From positions 186,001 through 250,000 of the forward strand of contig NZ_PXNO01000027.1 of assembly GCF_003007715.1 (NCBI RefSeq): DNA of 64,000 nucleotides, written 5' to 3'. This DNA is from Marinobacter shengliensis. GTDB lineage: Bacteria; Pseudomonadota; Gammaproteobacteria; Pseudomonadales; Oleiphilaceae. Below the pieces are notes generated by a model. That model did not search any database. It was given only the letters and a program-made list of their open reading frames with translations, and was not told where the DNA came from. This document shows positions 36,182 through 44,117 of this stretch, one piece after another; position 1 is the stretch's first letter; each line of letters begins with the position of its first letter. Position numbers and translations under genes: made by a program.

Positions 36182-36196
36182 TGGCCCGCCCCTTGC
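36182..36196 (+). promoter_or_regulatory. Sigma-54 promoter of the fliL operon
   Basis: TGGCCCGCCCCTTGC followed by A is an excellent -24/-12 element, 63 nt upstream of fliL. It should drive fliLMNOPQR-flhB. Confidence 0.9.
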
Positions 36197-36258
36197 ATTA
36201 ATCATGGAAAGTCAGGTGCAGATTGCCTGACTGACAAAAAACTGACAAAGCGGACATT

Positions 36259-36759
36259 ATGGCTGAGAACACTGCTGCACCGGCACCCGCCAAGAAAGGT
36301 AAACTGAAGCTCATCATCATGCTGGTGGTGATCATTGTTCTGGCGGTTGCGCTTTCGGTCGTTGGAACGCTCTGGTTCCTCGGGGGTGGCCTTCCGGGTG
36401 GCGGTGAAGGCGAGCGGGCATCAACGTCAGAGCCGGCCTTTGTCGCCAGCAGCTATATTGACCTGGAGCGCCCTCTGGTGACGACAGTTCAGGCCCAGGG
36501 TCGCCAGCGCTACGCCCAGGTTCACCTGTCACTTGAAGCGTCGGACCCAGCCGCCCTGGCCGCGGCGGAAACGCACATGCCGTTGATTCGCAGCCAGCTG
36601 GTGATGGTTTTGGGGAACAGTGAATTCAGTGAGCTGCAAACGCCGGAAGGGCGGTCAGCTCTCGCAGAGCAGCTGCTGGCGACCGTCAATCAGGTGCTTG
36701 AGGAAGAAGGTGAGCCGTCGATCAAGCGTGTGCTATTCAGAAACTTTGTAGTGCAATAG
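36259..36759 (+). CDS. fliL: FliL, flagellar basal-body-associated protein
   Basis: FliL is an inner-membrane protein surrounding the stator. The 166-residue protein has one N-terminal transmembrane helix (about 17-39, LIIMLVVIIVLAVALSVVG), a glycine-rich linker, and the periplasmic domain starting YIDLERPLVTTVQ and ending IKRVLFRNFVVQ. It is first in the fliLMNOPQR-flhB operon. Confidence 0.95.
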   Translation: MAENTAAPAPAKKGKLKLIIMLVVIIVLAVALSVVGTLWFLGGGLPGGGEGERASTSEPAFVASSYIDLERPLVTTVQAQGRQRYAQVHLSLEASDPAALAAAETHMPLIRSQLVMVLGNSEFSELQTPEGRSALAEQLLATVNQVLEEEGEPSIKRVLFRNFVVQ

Positions 36760-36799
36760 GTACCCGATCGGGTAAACGAATCTCAGGGCAGGGTCAGGT

Positions 36800-37798
36800 A
36801 TGCAGGATTTATTGTCACAGGACGAAATTGATGCGCTTCTCCACGGTGTGGATGACGGCGACATTGATACCTATGAAGAGACTGATGAAACCGGCGTAAA
36901 GAACTACGACCTGGCCAGTCAGGACCGTATCGTCCGTGGCCGTATGCCCACCCTTGAAATGATCAACGAGCGCTTTGCCCGCTACACCCGCATCAGCCTG
37001 TTCAACCTTTTACGCCGGAATGCTGACGTCTCCACCGGTGGCGTGCAGATCATGAAGTTCGGTGAATATATTCACACCCTGTATGTGCCCACCAGTCTCA
37101 ACCTGTGCAAGGTGCGCCCGCTGCGTGGCACCTCTCTGTTCGTTCTGGACGCCAAGCTGGTGTTCAAGCTGGTGGATAACTTCTTTGGCGGGGAGGGCAG
37201 GCACGCCAAGATCGAGGGCCGTGAATTCACGCCCACTGAAACCCGCATTGTCCAGATGGTGCTGAACCAGGTTTTCCACGACATGAAGGAAGCCTGGCAT
37301 GCCGTCCTGCAGGTGGAGTTCGAGTACCTGAGTTCGGAAGTGAATCCGGCGATGGCCAATATTGTCAGCCCGAGTGAAGTGGTGGTGGTCAGTACCTTCC
37401 ATATCGAACTGGATGGCGGTGGTGGCGAGCTGCACTTTGCTTTGCCCTATTCCATGATCGAGCCCATTCGGGATGTTCTGGATGCCGGGGTGCAGAGCGA
37501 TATCGACGATGTTGATGAACGTTGGGTCAACGCCCTGCAGGAAGATATCAAGGAAGTGAACGTTCCGATCAATACAACGGTTTGCCGGCGAAGGATCTCC
37601 CTCAGGGATATTGCCAAGATGAAGGCCGGGGATGTGATTCCTGTGGAGGTACCCGAGCATTTGACGGTCACCGCTAACGGAATTCCGATCTACAAGGCCA
37701 CACTGGGAACCCGTGACGGAAAGCTGGCGCTGAGAATTCATGAGCGGGCGACATTGCCCAAGGTTAAGAAACAACTGAAGGTGGGACGCAATGGCTGA
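36800..37798 (+). CDS. fliM: FliM, flagellar motor switch protein
   Basis: FliM is the C-ring protein that binds phosphorylated CheY. The N-terminal CheY-binding peptide MQDLLSQDEIDALLHG is intact. The middle domain includes RGTSLFVLDAKLVFKLVDNFFGG, and the C-terminal SpoA-like domain ends in RIHERATLPKVKKQLKVG. The length of 332 is typical. It overlaps fliN by 8 nt. Confidence 0.97.
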   Translation: MQDLLSQDEIDALLHGVDDGDIDTYEETDETGVKNYDLASQDRIVRGRMPTLEMINERFARYTRISLFNLLRRNADVSTGGVQIMKFGEYIHTLYVPTSLNLCKVRPLRGTSLFVLDAKLVFKLVDNFFGGEGRHAKIEGREFTPTETRIVQMVLNQVFHDMKEAWHAVLQVEFEYLSSEVNPAMANIVSPSEVVVVSTFHIELDGGGGELHFALPYSMIEPIRDVLDAGVQSDIDDVDERWVNALQEDIKEVNVPINTTVCRRRISLRDIAKMKAGDVIPVEVPEHLTVTANGIPIYKATLGTRDGKLALRIHERATLPKVKKQLKVGRNG

Positions 37799-38294
37799 GG
37801 ACGACAAGAAAGACGACAAGGAGCTCAGCGAAGACGAAAAGCTGGCTGCTGAATGGGAAGCTGCCATGGAGGAAACCGGCGGTTCTGAAGAAAGCGATAC
37901 CGATGGCCGCGAGGATGAATGGGCGGCCGCCATGGCCGAAGCTGAGGAGACTGAAGAGCCAGGGCAGAGTGTACGTACCGCCCCGATGGAAGAGTTCCCT
38001 GATGACGCAGGTATGGGTGGCAGTGGGGATGCCCCGGATATCGACGTAATCCTTGATATTCCGGTGACCATTTCCATGGAAGTGGGCAACACCCAGATTC
38101 CAATCCGCAACCTGCTGCAGCTTAACCAGGGCTCCGTGATCGAGCTGGACAGACTGGCGGGTGAGCCGCTGGATGTGCTGGTGAACGGCACCTTGATTGC
38201 CCACGGCGAGGTTGTGATGGTGAACGAAAAGTTCGGTATCCGCCTGACCGATGTGATCAGCCCGGGTGAGCGCATCAAACGGTTGCAAAAGTAA
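37791..38294 (+). CDS. fliN: FliN, flagellar motor switch protein
   Basis: FliN is the C-ring protein that forms the base of the switch with FliM. The conserved SpoA domain covers about the last 80 residues (ILDIPVTISMEVGNTQIPIRNLLQLNQGS...GEVVMVNEKFGIRLTDV). A long acidic N-terminal extension (about 80 residues) is present, as in Pseudomonas FliN. fliO starts just after its stop. Confidence 0.96.
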   Translation: MAEDDKKDDKELSEDEKLAAEWEAAMEETGGSEESDTDGREDEWAAAMAEAEETEEPGQSVRTAPMEEFPDDAGMGGSGDAPDIDVILDIPVTISMEVGNTQIPIRNLLQLNQGSVIELDRLAGEPLDVLVNGTLIAHGEVVMVNEKFGIRLTDVISPGERIKRLQK

Positions 38295-38295
38295 C

Positions 38296-38742
38296 ATGGT
38301 GCGGCTTCTGAACGGCCTGTTGCCTCTTGTTTTTTCTGTTCCAGCATTCGCCGAGGAGGCCAGTGCGCCGGCGCGGGGCGCTGGCCGAAACGCGCCGGAT
38401 ACCCTGGGGACCATTGTCAGCCTGGGCCTCGGGTTGCTGGCGGTTGTCGCGGTGATCTACGGCTGTGCCTGGCTGATCCGGCGTATGAACGGCATGACCG
38501 GCATGAATAACAACGCGATCAAGGTGGTCTCTGTGCTGGCCATCGGGGCCCGGGAGCGGATTGCCCTGGTAGAGGTGGGTGGCCAACAGATATTGCTGGG
38601 TATTACCCCTTCCACCATTCGAACTCTGCAGGTATTCGACCACCCGGTTGTGGATTCCGCCAACCCTCCCACTGGTGAGTTTGCCCGCCGGTTACAGGGC
38701 ATGATCGGCAAGTCCTGGTCGGCACCGGAAAGGAAAGACTGA
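38296..38742 (+). CDS. fliO: FliO, flagellar biosynthesis protein
   Basis: FliO is a small membrane protein (148 aa) that assists FliP assembly in the export gate. A signal-like N-terminus ([16 protein letters not shown]) is followed by one transmembrane helix ([21 protein letters not shown]). The cytoplasmic domain is [23 protein letters not shown]. The ATG lies 1 nt after the fliN stop. Confidence 0.92.
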   Translation: MVRLLNGLLPLVFSVPAFAEEASAPARGAGRNAPDTLGTIVSLGLGLLAVVAVIYGCAWLIRRMNGMTGMNNNAIKVVSVLAIGARERIALVEVGGQQILLGITPSTIRTLQVFDHPVVDSANPPTGEFARRLQGMIGKSWSAPERKD

Positions 38743-38746
38743 CGCT

Positions 38747-39508
38747 ATGACCGTGGCTCTGCTCAAACGCTGTCTGCCATTGCTTGTGCTGTTCCCCGGG
38801 TTGTTGTTGGCGCCCGCGGCTTTTGCCGACCTGCCAGGCATTCCGGCCTTTACGGTGCAGCCTGGAGAAAACGGAACCGAGGAATACTCGGTAACCCTGC
38901 AAATCCTGGCGCTGATGACAGCGCTGACCTTCCTGCCCGCCATGTTGATGATGATGACATCGTTCACCCGTATCATCGTGGTCTTCGCCATTCTTCGGCA
39001 GGCCCTGGGTTTGCAGGCAACGCCATCCAACCAGATTCTGCTGGGTTTGGCACTGTTCCTGAGTATTTTTATCATGAAGCCGGTGCTGGAAGAGGCCAAC
39101 CGGGTGGGGTTGCAGCCCTACATGCAGGAGGAGGTCACCTCCCTGGAAGCCGTGGAGCTGGCCAGCCAGCCGTTCCGCCGGTTCATGCTGGAGCAGACGC
39201 GGGAGTCGGATCTTGCGTTGTTTATGCGCATCGCCGATGTGCAGTATGAAACCCCCGAAGACGTTTCCTTCTGGGTGCTGATGCCGGCATTTGTGACCAG
39301 TGAACTCAAGACGGCGTTTCAGATCGGGTTTATTCTGTTCATACCCTTTCTTATCATCGATATGGTGGTGGCGAGTGTTCTGATGGCCATGGGTATGATG
39401 ATGCTGTCGCCCATCATCATCTCCTTGCCTTTTAAAATAATGCTCTTTGTTCTGGTGGATGGCTGGGCCCTGATTATGGGCACCCTTGCCGCCAGTTACG
39501 GGATATAG
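38747..39508 (+). CDS. fliP: FliP, flagellar export gate protein
   Basis: FliP is the major component of the FliPQR export gate. The 253-residue protein has a cleavable signal peptide (ending APAAFA), the conserved [21 protein letters not shown], and the C-terminal [19 protein letters not shown]. All key FliP signatures are present. Confidence 0.97.
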   Translation: MTVALLKRCLPLLVLFPGLLLAPAAFADLPGIPAFTVQPGENGTEEYSVTLQILALMTALTFLPAMLMMMTSFTRIIVVFAILRQALGLQATPSNQILLGLALFLSIFIMKPVLEEANRVGLQPYMQEEVTSLEAVELASQPFRRFMLEQTRESDLALFMRIADVQYETPEDVSFWVLMPAFVTSELKTAFQIGFILFIPFLIIDMVVASVLMAMGMMMLSPIIISLPFKIMLFVLVDGWALIMGTLAASYGI

Positions 39509-39518
39509 GAGGCCAACC

Positions 39519-39788
39519 ATGACCCCTGAGACCGTGATCGATATTCTGCGCGAAGCGCTCTGGATGATCGTGTTGCTTGCCGCTGTCATTATCGGGCCGG
39601 GTCTGGTGATCGGTCTGGTGGTGAGTACCTTCCAGGCAGCTACCCAGATCAACGAGCAGACCCTGAGCTTTCTACCTCGCCTGTTGGTCACACTGATAGT
39701 GATCATTGCGCTCGGCCCGTGGATGCTGACCCTGCTGCTCGATCATGCCAATCGCCTGATATCCAGCATCCCTTTCCTGATCGGCTGA
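39519..39788 (+). CDS. fliQ: FliQ, flagellar export gate protein
   Basis: FliQ is an 89-residue, two-helix membrane protein of the export gate. MTPETVIDILREALWMIVLL and STFQAATQINEQTLSFLPRL are characteristic. The start is set by AGGAGG 8 nt upstream of the ATG. Confidence 0.97.
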   Translation: MTPETVIDILREALWMIVLLAAVIIGPGLVIGLVVSTFQAATQINEQTLSFLPRLLVTLIVIIALGPWMLTLLLDHANRLISSIPFLIG

Positions 39789-39792
39789 CGGG

Positions 39793-40578
39793 ATGGTACC
39801 GGCGGAGTTCAGTGCAGACCTGATCGGCCAATGGGTGGGCCAGCACCTGTGGCCGCTGTTCCGGCTGGCCAGTTTCCTGATGGTTATCCCTGTTTTTGGC
39901 ACCCAGCTGGTGCCCGCACGGGTGCGTCTGGGGCTGGCCCTGCTGATGACGGTCCTCATTGCCCCGTTGATTCCCGAAGTTCCCCAGGTTGAGGCGTTCA
40001 GTGCGGATGCCGTTGTGATCACCCTGCAGCAAATCCTGATCGGCGTTGGGCTTGGGTTTGCGCTGACCGCCCTGTGGCAGCTTTTCGTGATTGCCGGCCA
40101 GATGATCGCTATGCAGATGGGTCTTGGCTTTGCCTCTATGATGGACCCGGCCAATGGCGTCAACGTGCCAGTGCTGGCGCAAATCTACACCATCACCATC
40201 ACTCTGTTGTTTCTCGCCATGAACGGCCACCTGGTGGCGTTCGAAGTGTTCATCGAGAGTTTCTACGTCATGCCCATTGGCATGGAGGGGCTTGGCCAGG
40301 CGGGTGTGTGGGACCTTGCCCACCGGATCAGCTGGATGTTTGTGTCGGCCATTCTGCTGGCGCTGCCGGCCGTCACTGCCGTGTTCATCGTCAACATCTC
40401 CTTTGGCGTGATGACCCGCGCCGCCCCGCAGATGAACATTTTTGCCCTGGGTTTCCCCATTGGCCTGATTTTTGGATTGTTTGCTATCTGGGTGCTGCAT
40501 GCCAATTTTCTGCCGCACTTTGAGCAATACACCCGGGAAACCTTCGATTTCATGCGACAGCTGCAAGGGCAACCATAG
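39793..40578 (+). CDS. fliR: FliR, flagellar export gate protein
   Basis: FliR (261 aa) completes the FliPQR gate. It has six or so hydrophobic segments, the FRLASFLMVIPVFGTQLVPARVR opening, and GLGFASMMDPANGVNVPVLAQ. It is separated from fliQ and flhB by a few bases. Confidence 0.96.
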   Translation: MVPAEFSADLIGQWVGQHLWPLFRLASFLMVIPVFGTQLVPARVRLGLALLMTVLIAPLIPEVPQVEAFSADAVVITLQQILIGVGLGFALTALWQLFVIAGQMIAMQMGLGFASMMDPANGVNVPVLAQIYTITITLLFLAMNGHLVAFEVFIESFYVMPIGMEGLGQAGVWDLAHRISWMFVSAILLALPAVTAVFIVNISFGVMTRAAPQMNIFALGFPIGLIFGLFAIWVLHANFLPHFEQYTRETFDFMRQLQGQP

Positions 40579-40580
40579 CC

Positions 40581-41717
40581 ATGGCTGAAGAGAACGATAA
40601 CAGCCAGGAGAAAACCGAAGAGCCGACCCCCCGACGACTTGAGAAAGCCAAGGAGGACGGCCAGACTGCCCGTTCAAAAGAGCTGGCCACCATGTCGGTG
40701 TTACTGGCTGGTGCTGGCGGCCTTCTGATGTTTGGAGGCAGTCTTGGGGCAACCCTTGAGAGCATCATGCGGGATGCCTTTGTGATTGAGCGCGCCGCGA
40801 TCTACGACACCCGCCACATGAGTGTTCAACTCATACTTTCTGCCAAGGCAGCTGCATTTGCCTTGTCTCCCATTCTGATCATGCTCTTGGTGGCGGCCAT
40901 CGCAGGCTCTATTGGCATTGGTGGTTTGTTGTTCAGCGCCAAGGCGATTGCCCCGAAAGGCAGCCGGATGAATCCCATCAAGGGTCTGGGGCGGATGTTC
41001 TCGATGCGCTCCCTCATTGAGCTGGTCAAGGCGATTGCCAAGGTGGGGTTGGTGCTTGCGGTGGCCATCCTGATTCTCAATCTGCGCACTGAGGACCTGC
41101 TTGCGATCGCTGAGGAGCCCGTTGTCCCGGCCATGGCCCATGTGGTCTGGACTTTGGGCTGGAGCTTCTTTTTTCTGTCCTGTGCCACCATCATCATTGC
41201 CATGATTGACGTGCCGTTTCAGATCTACGACCACCAGAAGAAACTGCGCATGACCAAGCAGGAGGTGAAGGACGAGTACAAGGACACCGAGGGTAAACCA
41301 GAGGTAAAGGGCAAGATTCGCCAGCTGCAGCGTGAGATGGCCCAGCGCCGGATGATGCAGGATGTGCCGACAGCGGATGTGGTGATTACCAACCCGACCC
41401 ACTATGCGGTGGCGTTAAAGTACAACCAGGATTCGATGGGAGCGCCGGTGGTGGTGGCCAAGGGGGCGGATGAGATTGCCTTCAAGATTATGGAGATTGC
41501 CCGTGAGCACAAGGTGGAGATCCTGAGGACGCCGCCGCTGACCCGGGCGGTGTATCACAATACCGATGTGGGGCAGGAGATTCCCGATGGCTTGTATATG
41601 GCCATTGCTCAGGTGTTGGCTTATGTGTTCCAGCTTCGGCAGTTCCGCAAGGGGCGCGGGGCCAAACCGGGTATGCCTGATTTTCCGATACCGCCGGAGA
41701 TGCGGCGCGATATCTGA
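40581..41717 (+). CDS. flhB: FlhB, flagellar export switch protein
   Basis: FlhB is the membrane-bound export-gate component that autocleaves to change substrate class. The protein (378 aa) has the basic N-terminus KTEEPTPRRLEKAKEDGQTARSKE, four transmembrane helices, and the autocleavage site NPTH at 271-274 followed by YAVALKY. It ends the fliL operon. A separate stand-alone FlhB C-terminal domain is encoded at 61819-62136. Confidence 0.97.
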   Translation: MAEENDNSQEKTEEPTPRRLEKAKEDGQTARSKELATMSVLLAGAGGLLMFGGSLGATLESIMRDAFVIERAAIYDTRHMSVQLILSAKAAAFALSPILIMLLVAAIAGSIGIGGLLFSAKAIAPKGSRMNPIKGLGRMFSMRSLIELVKAIAKVGLVLAVAILILNLRTEDLLAIAEEPVVPAMAHVVWTLGWSFFFLSCATIIIAMIDVPFQIYDHQKKLRMTKQEVKDEYKDTEGKPEVKGKIRQLQREMAQRRMMQDVPTADVVITNPTHYAVALKYNQDSMGAPVVVAKGADEIAFKIMEIAREHKVEILRTPPLTRAVYHNTDVGQEIPDGLYMAIAQVLAYVFQLRQFRKGRGAKPGMPDFPIPPEMRRDI

Positions 41718-41759
41718 TATTGGAGTTTGGTTCTTATTGTAGCCTGATCGTTTGGCGCG

Positions 41760-41869
41760 GCGAGCCGTCGGCATGGCCTCCCAAAAAACGCTACGAGCTC
41801 GTCCCTGAGCGCTTCGCTCCGGCCATCCATGGCCTTCGAGATTTTTGGGAGGCCATGCCGACGGCTCGC
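41760..41869. repeat. Long nested inverted repeat (MITE/REP-like element)
   Basis: Two perfect 28-bp arms (41760-41787 and 41842-41869, both containing GGCATGGCCTCCCAAAAA or its complement) enclose 54 nt. The interior carries further self-complementary pieces, GGCCATCCATGGCC (41821-41834) and GAGCGCTTCGCTC (41808-41820). The A/T tracts lie on the loop side of the stem, so it is not an ordinary intrinsic terminator. It sits in the 280-nt gap between convergent flhB and uraA. A repetitive mobile or structural element is the best reading; copy number cannot be judged from one window. Confidence 0.7.
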
Positions 41870-41997
41870 GACAGAATTGGCCAGTATAGGAATCAGAGGG
41901 GTCGTGAATTGTATCGGACAAGGCCAGGATGGAAATCTGACAGCTATTGGTGGAGAGGTCAGGCCGAATTCAATGTCGACCTGACCACATTCATCTA

Positions 41998-43251
41998 CTA
42001 AGCCTTGGGCTCCTGAATCCGCTTACCCCAGGCTTCTTTCTCGCCTGGCAGGATCAGGTTCAAGGCGATCGCGACAACCGCGCACAGAGCAATACCTTCC
42101 AGCGTTCCAATCACCATGTTGCCGATACCGAACACCAGGGTTACGCCAACGATCACCAGGTTACGGGACTGGGACAGGTCTACCTGGTGGCGGATCAGGG
42201 TGTTCAGGCCGACCACGGCGATGGAGCCGAACAGCAGGCACAGGATGCCGCCCATAACCGGAACCGGGATGGTCTGCAGGGCTGCGCCGAACTTGCCGAC
42301 AAAGGCCAGGACGATGGCCGTACCGGCGGCCCACCACATCACTTTCGGGTTGAAGTTTCGGGTCAGCATCACGGCGCCGGTGACTTCTGAGTAAGTGGTG
42401 TTGGGCGGTCCACCGAGCATGGAGGCGGCGCTGGTGGCCAGGCCGTCGCCCAGCAGAGTGCGGTGCAAACCGGGTTTTTGCAGGTAGTTTTTGCGGGTGA
42501 CGTTGCCGATGGCCAGTACGTCACCGATGTGTTCGATGGCCGGGGCAATGGCGACCGGGATCATGAACAGGATGGCGCCCCAGCTGAAGGCGGGGGCGAC
42601 GAAGTTGGGGACGGCAAACCAGGGGGCTTCCTGGACCGGGGTAATGTCTACAATGCCGGCGAACCAGGACAGGGTGTAGCCAACGATAACGCCAAACATG
42701 ATTGGGATCAGCCGGAAGATGCCCTTGGCCCAGACCGACATGACGATGGTGACGGCCAGGGAGATCATGGCGATGACGATGGCGGTGTTGTAGGGCACCA
42801 GTTCGGCGGCGCCGTCTCCGGTGCGGCCAGAGGCCATATGCACCGCCACAGATGCCAGTCCCAGGCCGATGGTCATAATCACCGGGGCGATGACCACGGG
42901 CGGCAGCAGGCGGGTGACAAAGCCCGTGCCCCGTGCCCGCACGGCGCCGGCCAGGATGATGTACAGGATGCCCGCCGCCATCAGGCCACCAAGAGTTTCC
43001 TCCAGCCCGAAGCGGCCCTTGGCGGCGATGATCGGCGCGATGAAGGCAAAGGATGAGGCCAGGAAAATGGGGATCTGGCCGCCGGTGACCACGTGGAAAA
43101 TCAGGGTGCCGACGCCGGCGGTAAACAGCGCCACGTTGGGGTCCAGCCCGGTGATCAGGGGCATTAATACCAGGGCGCCGAAGGCGACCAGGAGCATCTG
43201 GGAGCCGGCTAGTGCCTGCTTCCATACGGGTTCATGGGTGTGTTCCTGCAT
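41998..43251 (-). CDS. uraA: Uracil permease (nucleobase:cation symporter-2 family)
   Basis: This inner-membrane uracil transporter (417 aa, about 14 helices) belongs to the UraA/NCS2 family. Motifs include AIAPAIEHIGDVLAIGNVTRK, GDGLATSAASMLGGPPNTTYSE and PVPVMGGILCLLFGSIAVVG. It starts 2 nt after the upp stop, forming the classic upp-uraA uracil salvage operon. The operon interrupts the flagellar cluster on the opposite strand. Confidence 0.95.
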   Translation of the reverse strand: MQEHTHEPVWKQALAGSQMLLVAFGALVLMPLITGLDPNVALFTAGVGTLIFHVVTGGQIPIFLASSFAFIAPIIAAKGRFGLEETLGGLMAAGILYIILAGAVRARGTGFVTRLLPPVVIAPVIMTIGLGLASVAVHMASGRTGDGAAELVPYNTAIVIAMISLAVTIVMSVWAKGIFRLIPIMFGVIVGYTLSWFAGIVDITPVQEAPWFAVPNFVAPAFSWGAILFMIPVAIAPAIEHIGDVLAIGNVTRKNYLQKPGLHRTLLGDGLATSAASMLGGPPNTTYSEVTGAVMLTRNFNPKVMWWAAGTAIVLAFVGKFGAALQTIPVPVMGGILCLLFGSIAVVGLNTLIRHQVDLSQSRNLVIVGVTLVFGIGNMVIGTLEGIALCAVVAIALNLILPGEKEAWGKRIQEPKA

Positions 43252-43253
43252 GC

Positions 43254-43892
43254 TCAGACGTCCTTCTGCTTGGTGCCGAAGATTTTGTCACCGGCATCAC
43301 CCAGGCCAGGCAGGATGTAGCCTTTCTCGTTCAGTCGCTCATCAACAGAAGCGGTGTAGATGGAAACGTCCGGGTGTTTTTCCAGCACTTTCTCGACGCC
43401 TTCCGGCGCGGCCACCAGCACCAGGGCCCGAATTTCGGTGCTGCCGGCTTTCTTGAGCAGGTCGATGGTTGAGATCATGGAGCCACCGGTGGCCAGCATC
43501 GGATCGATGATAAGGGCCATGCGCTGGTCCAGCTCGCCCACCAATTTTTCCAGGTAGGTTTCAGCTTCCAGGGTGTCTTCGTTGCGGATCTGGCCCACTA
43601 CGCTCACTCGTGCCACCGGGATCAGGCTCAGCACGCCGTCGAGCATGCCCAGGCCAGCGCGCAGAATCGGCACGATGGTGACTTTCTTGCCGTGAATCTG
43701 TTCCACGGTCACCGGCCCGGCCCAGCCATCAATGGTTTTTTCCTGCAGGTTGAAGTCTTTGGTCGCCTCGTAGGTCAGAAGTGCGCCAACTTCCTGTGCC
43801 AGTTCACGAAAATTCTTGGTGCTGATGTCGGCGCGGCGCATCAGGCCGAGTTTATGGCGGATCAGGGGGTGCTTCACTTCGTGGATCGGCAT
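43254..43892 (-). CDS. upp: Uracil phosphoribosyltransferase
   Basis: The enzyme converts uracil and PRPP to UMP. The 212-residue protein has the PRPP-binding loop [13 protein letters not shown], the RAGLGM loop ([14 protein letters not shown]) and the uracil-binding C-terminal [18 protein letters not shown] prefer the ATG at 43892 because AGGTGA lies 6 nt upstream; a GTG at 43901 is an alternative. It precedes uraA. Confidence 0.96.
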   Translation of the reverse strand: MPIHEVKHPLIRHKLGLMRRADISTKNFRELAQEVGALLTYEATKDFNLQEKTIDGWAGPVTVEQIHGKKVTIVPILRAGLGMLDGVLSLIPVARVSVVGQIRNEDTLEAETYLEKLVGELDQRMALIIDPMLATGGSMISTIDLLKKAGSTEIRALVLVAAPEGVEKVLEKHPDVSIYTASVDERLNEKGYILPGLGDAGDKIFGTKQKDV

Positions 43893-44017
43893 TGGGGTCA
43901 CCTGTGTGTTCGAATGTTCGGGCTTGATTTCGGATGCAATAAATGGCGCAAGGATACCGTATCTGGGCGCCCGCGTCAGGCGCTGGTCGTGCGGTAAATA
44001 TCAAAAACTGTAAGGCC

Positions 44018-44032
44018 TGGTACGGTTCTTGC
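44018..44032 (+). promoter_or_regulatory. Sigma-54 promoter of the flhA operon
   Basis: TGGTACGGTTCTTGC is a near-consensus -24/-12 element, 86 nt upstream of flhA, in the divergent region between upp and flhA. It likely drives flhA-flhF-fleN-fliA. Confidence 0.87.
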
Positions 44033-44117
44033 GATAACTCTCCCAGATTGGCGCGCCGCGTCAGATTTTCGACCCTGACAGTTCTGAAAAGCACGGCAGA
44101 GCGGAGAAGTATCCAGC

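Noticed and set aside
41957..41986. 7-bp inverted repeat GGTCAGG/CCTGACC as terminator of uraA
   Set aside because: The loop is 16 nt and no T tract follows on the minus strand.
41720..42001. Plus-strand 93-codon frame across the 28-bp inverted repeat
   Set aside because: Its codons are read through both arms of the palindrome and it has no ribosome site; better explained as a non-coding repeat.
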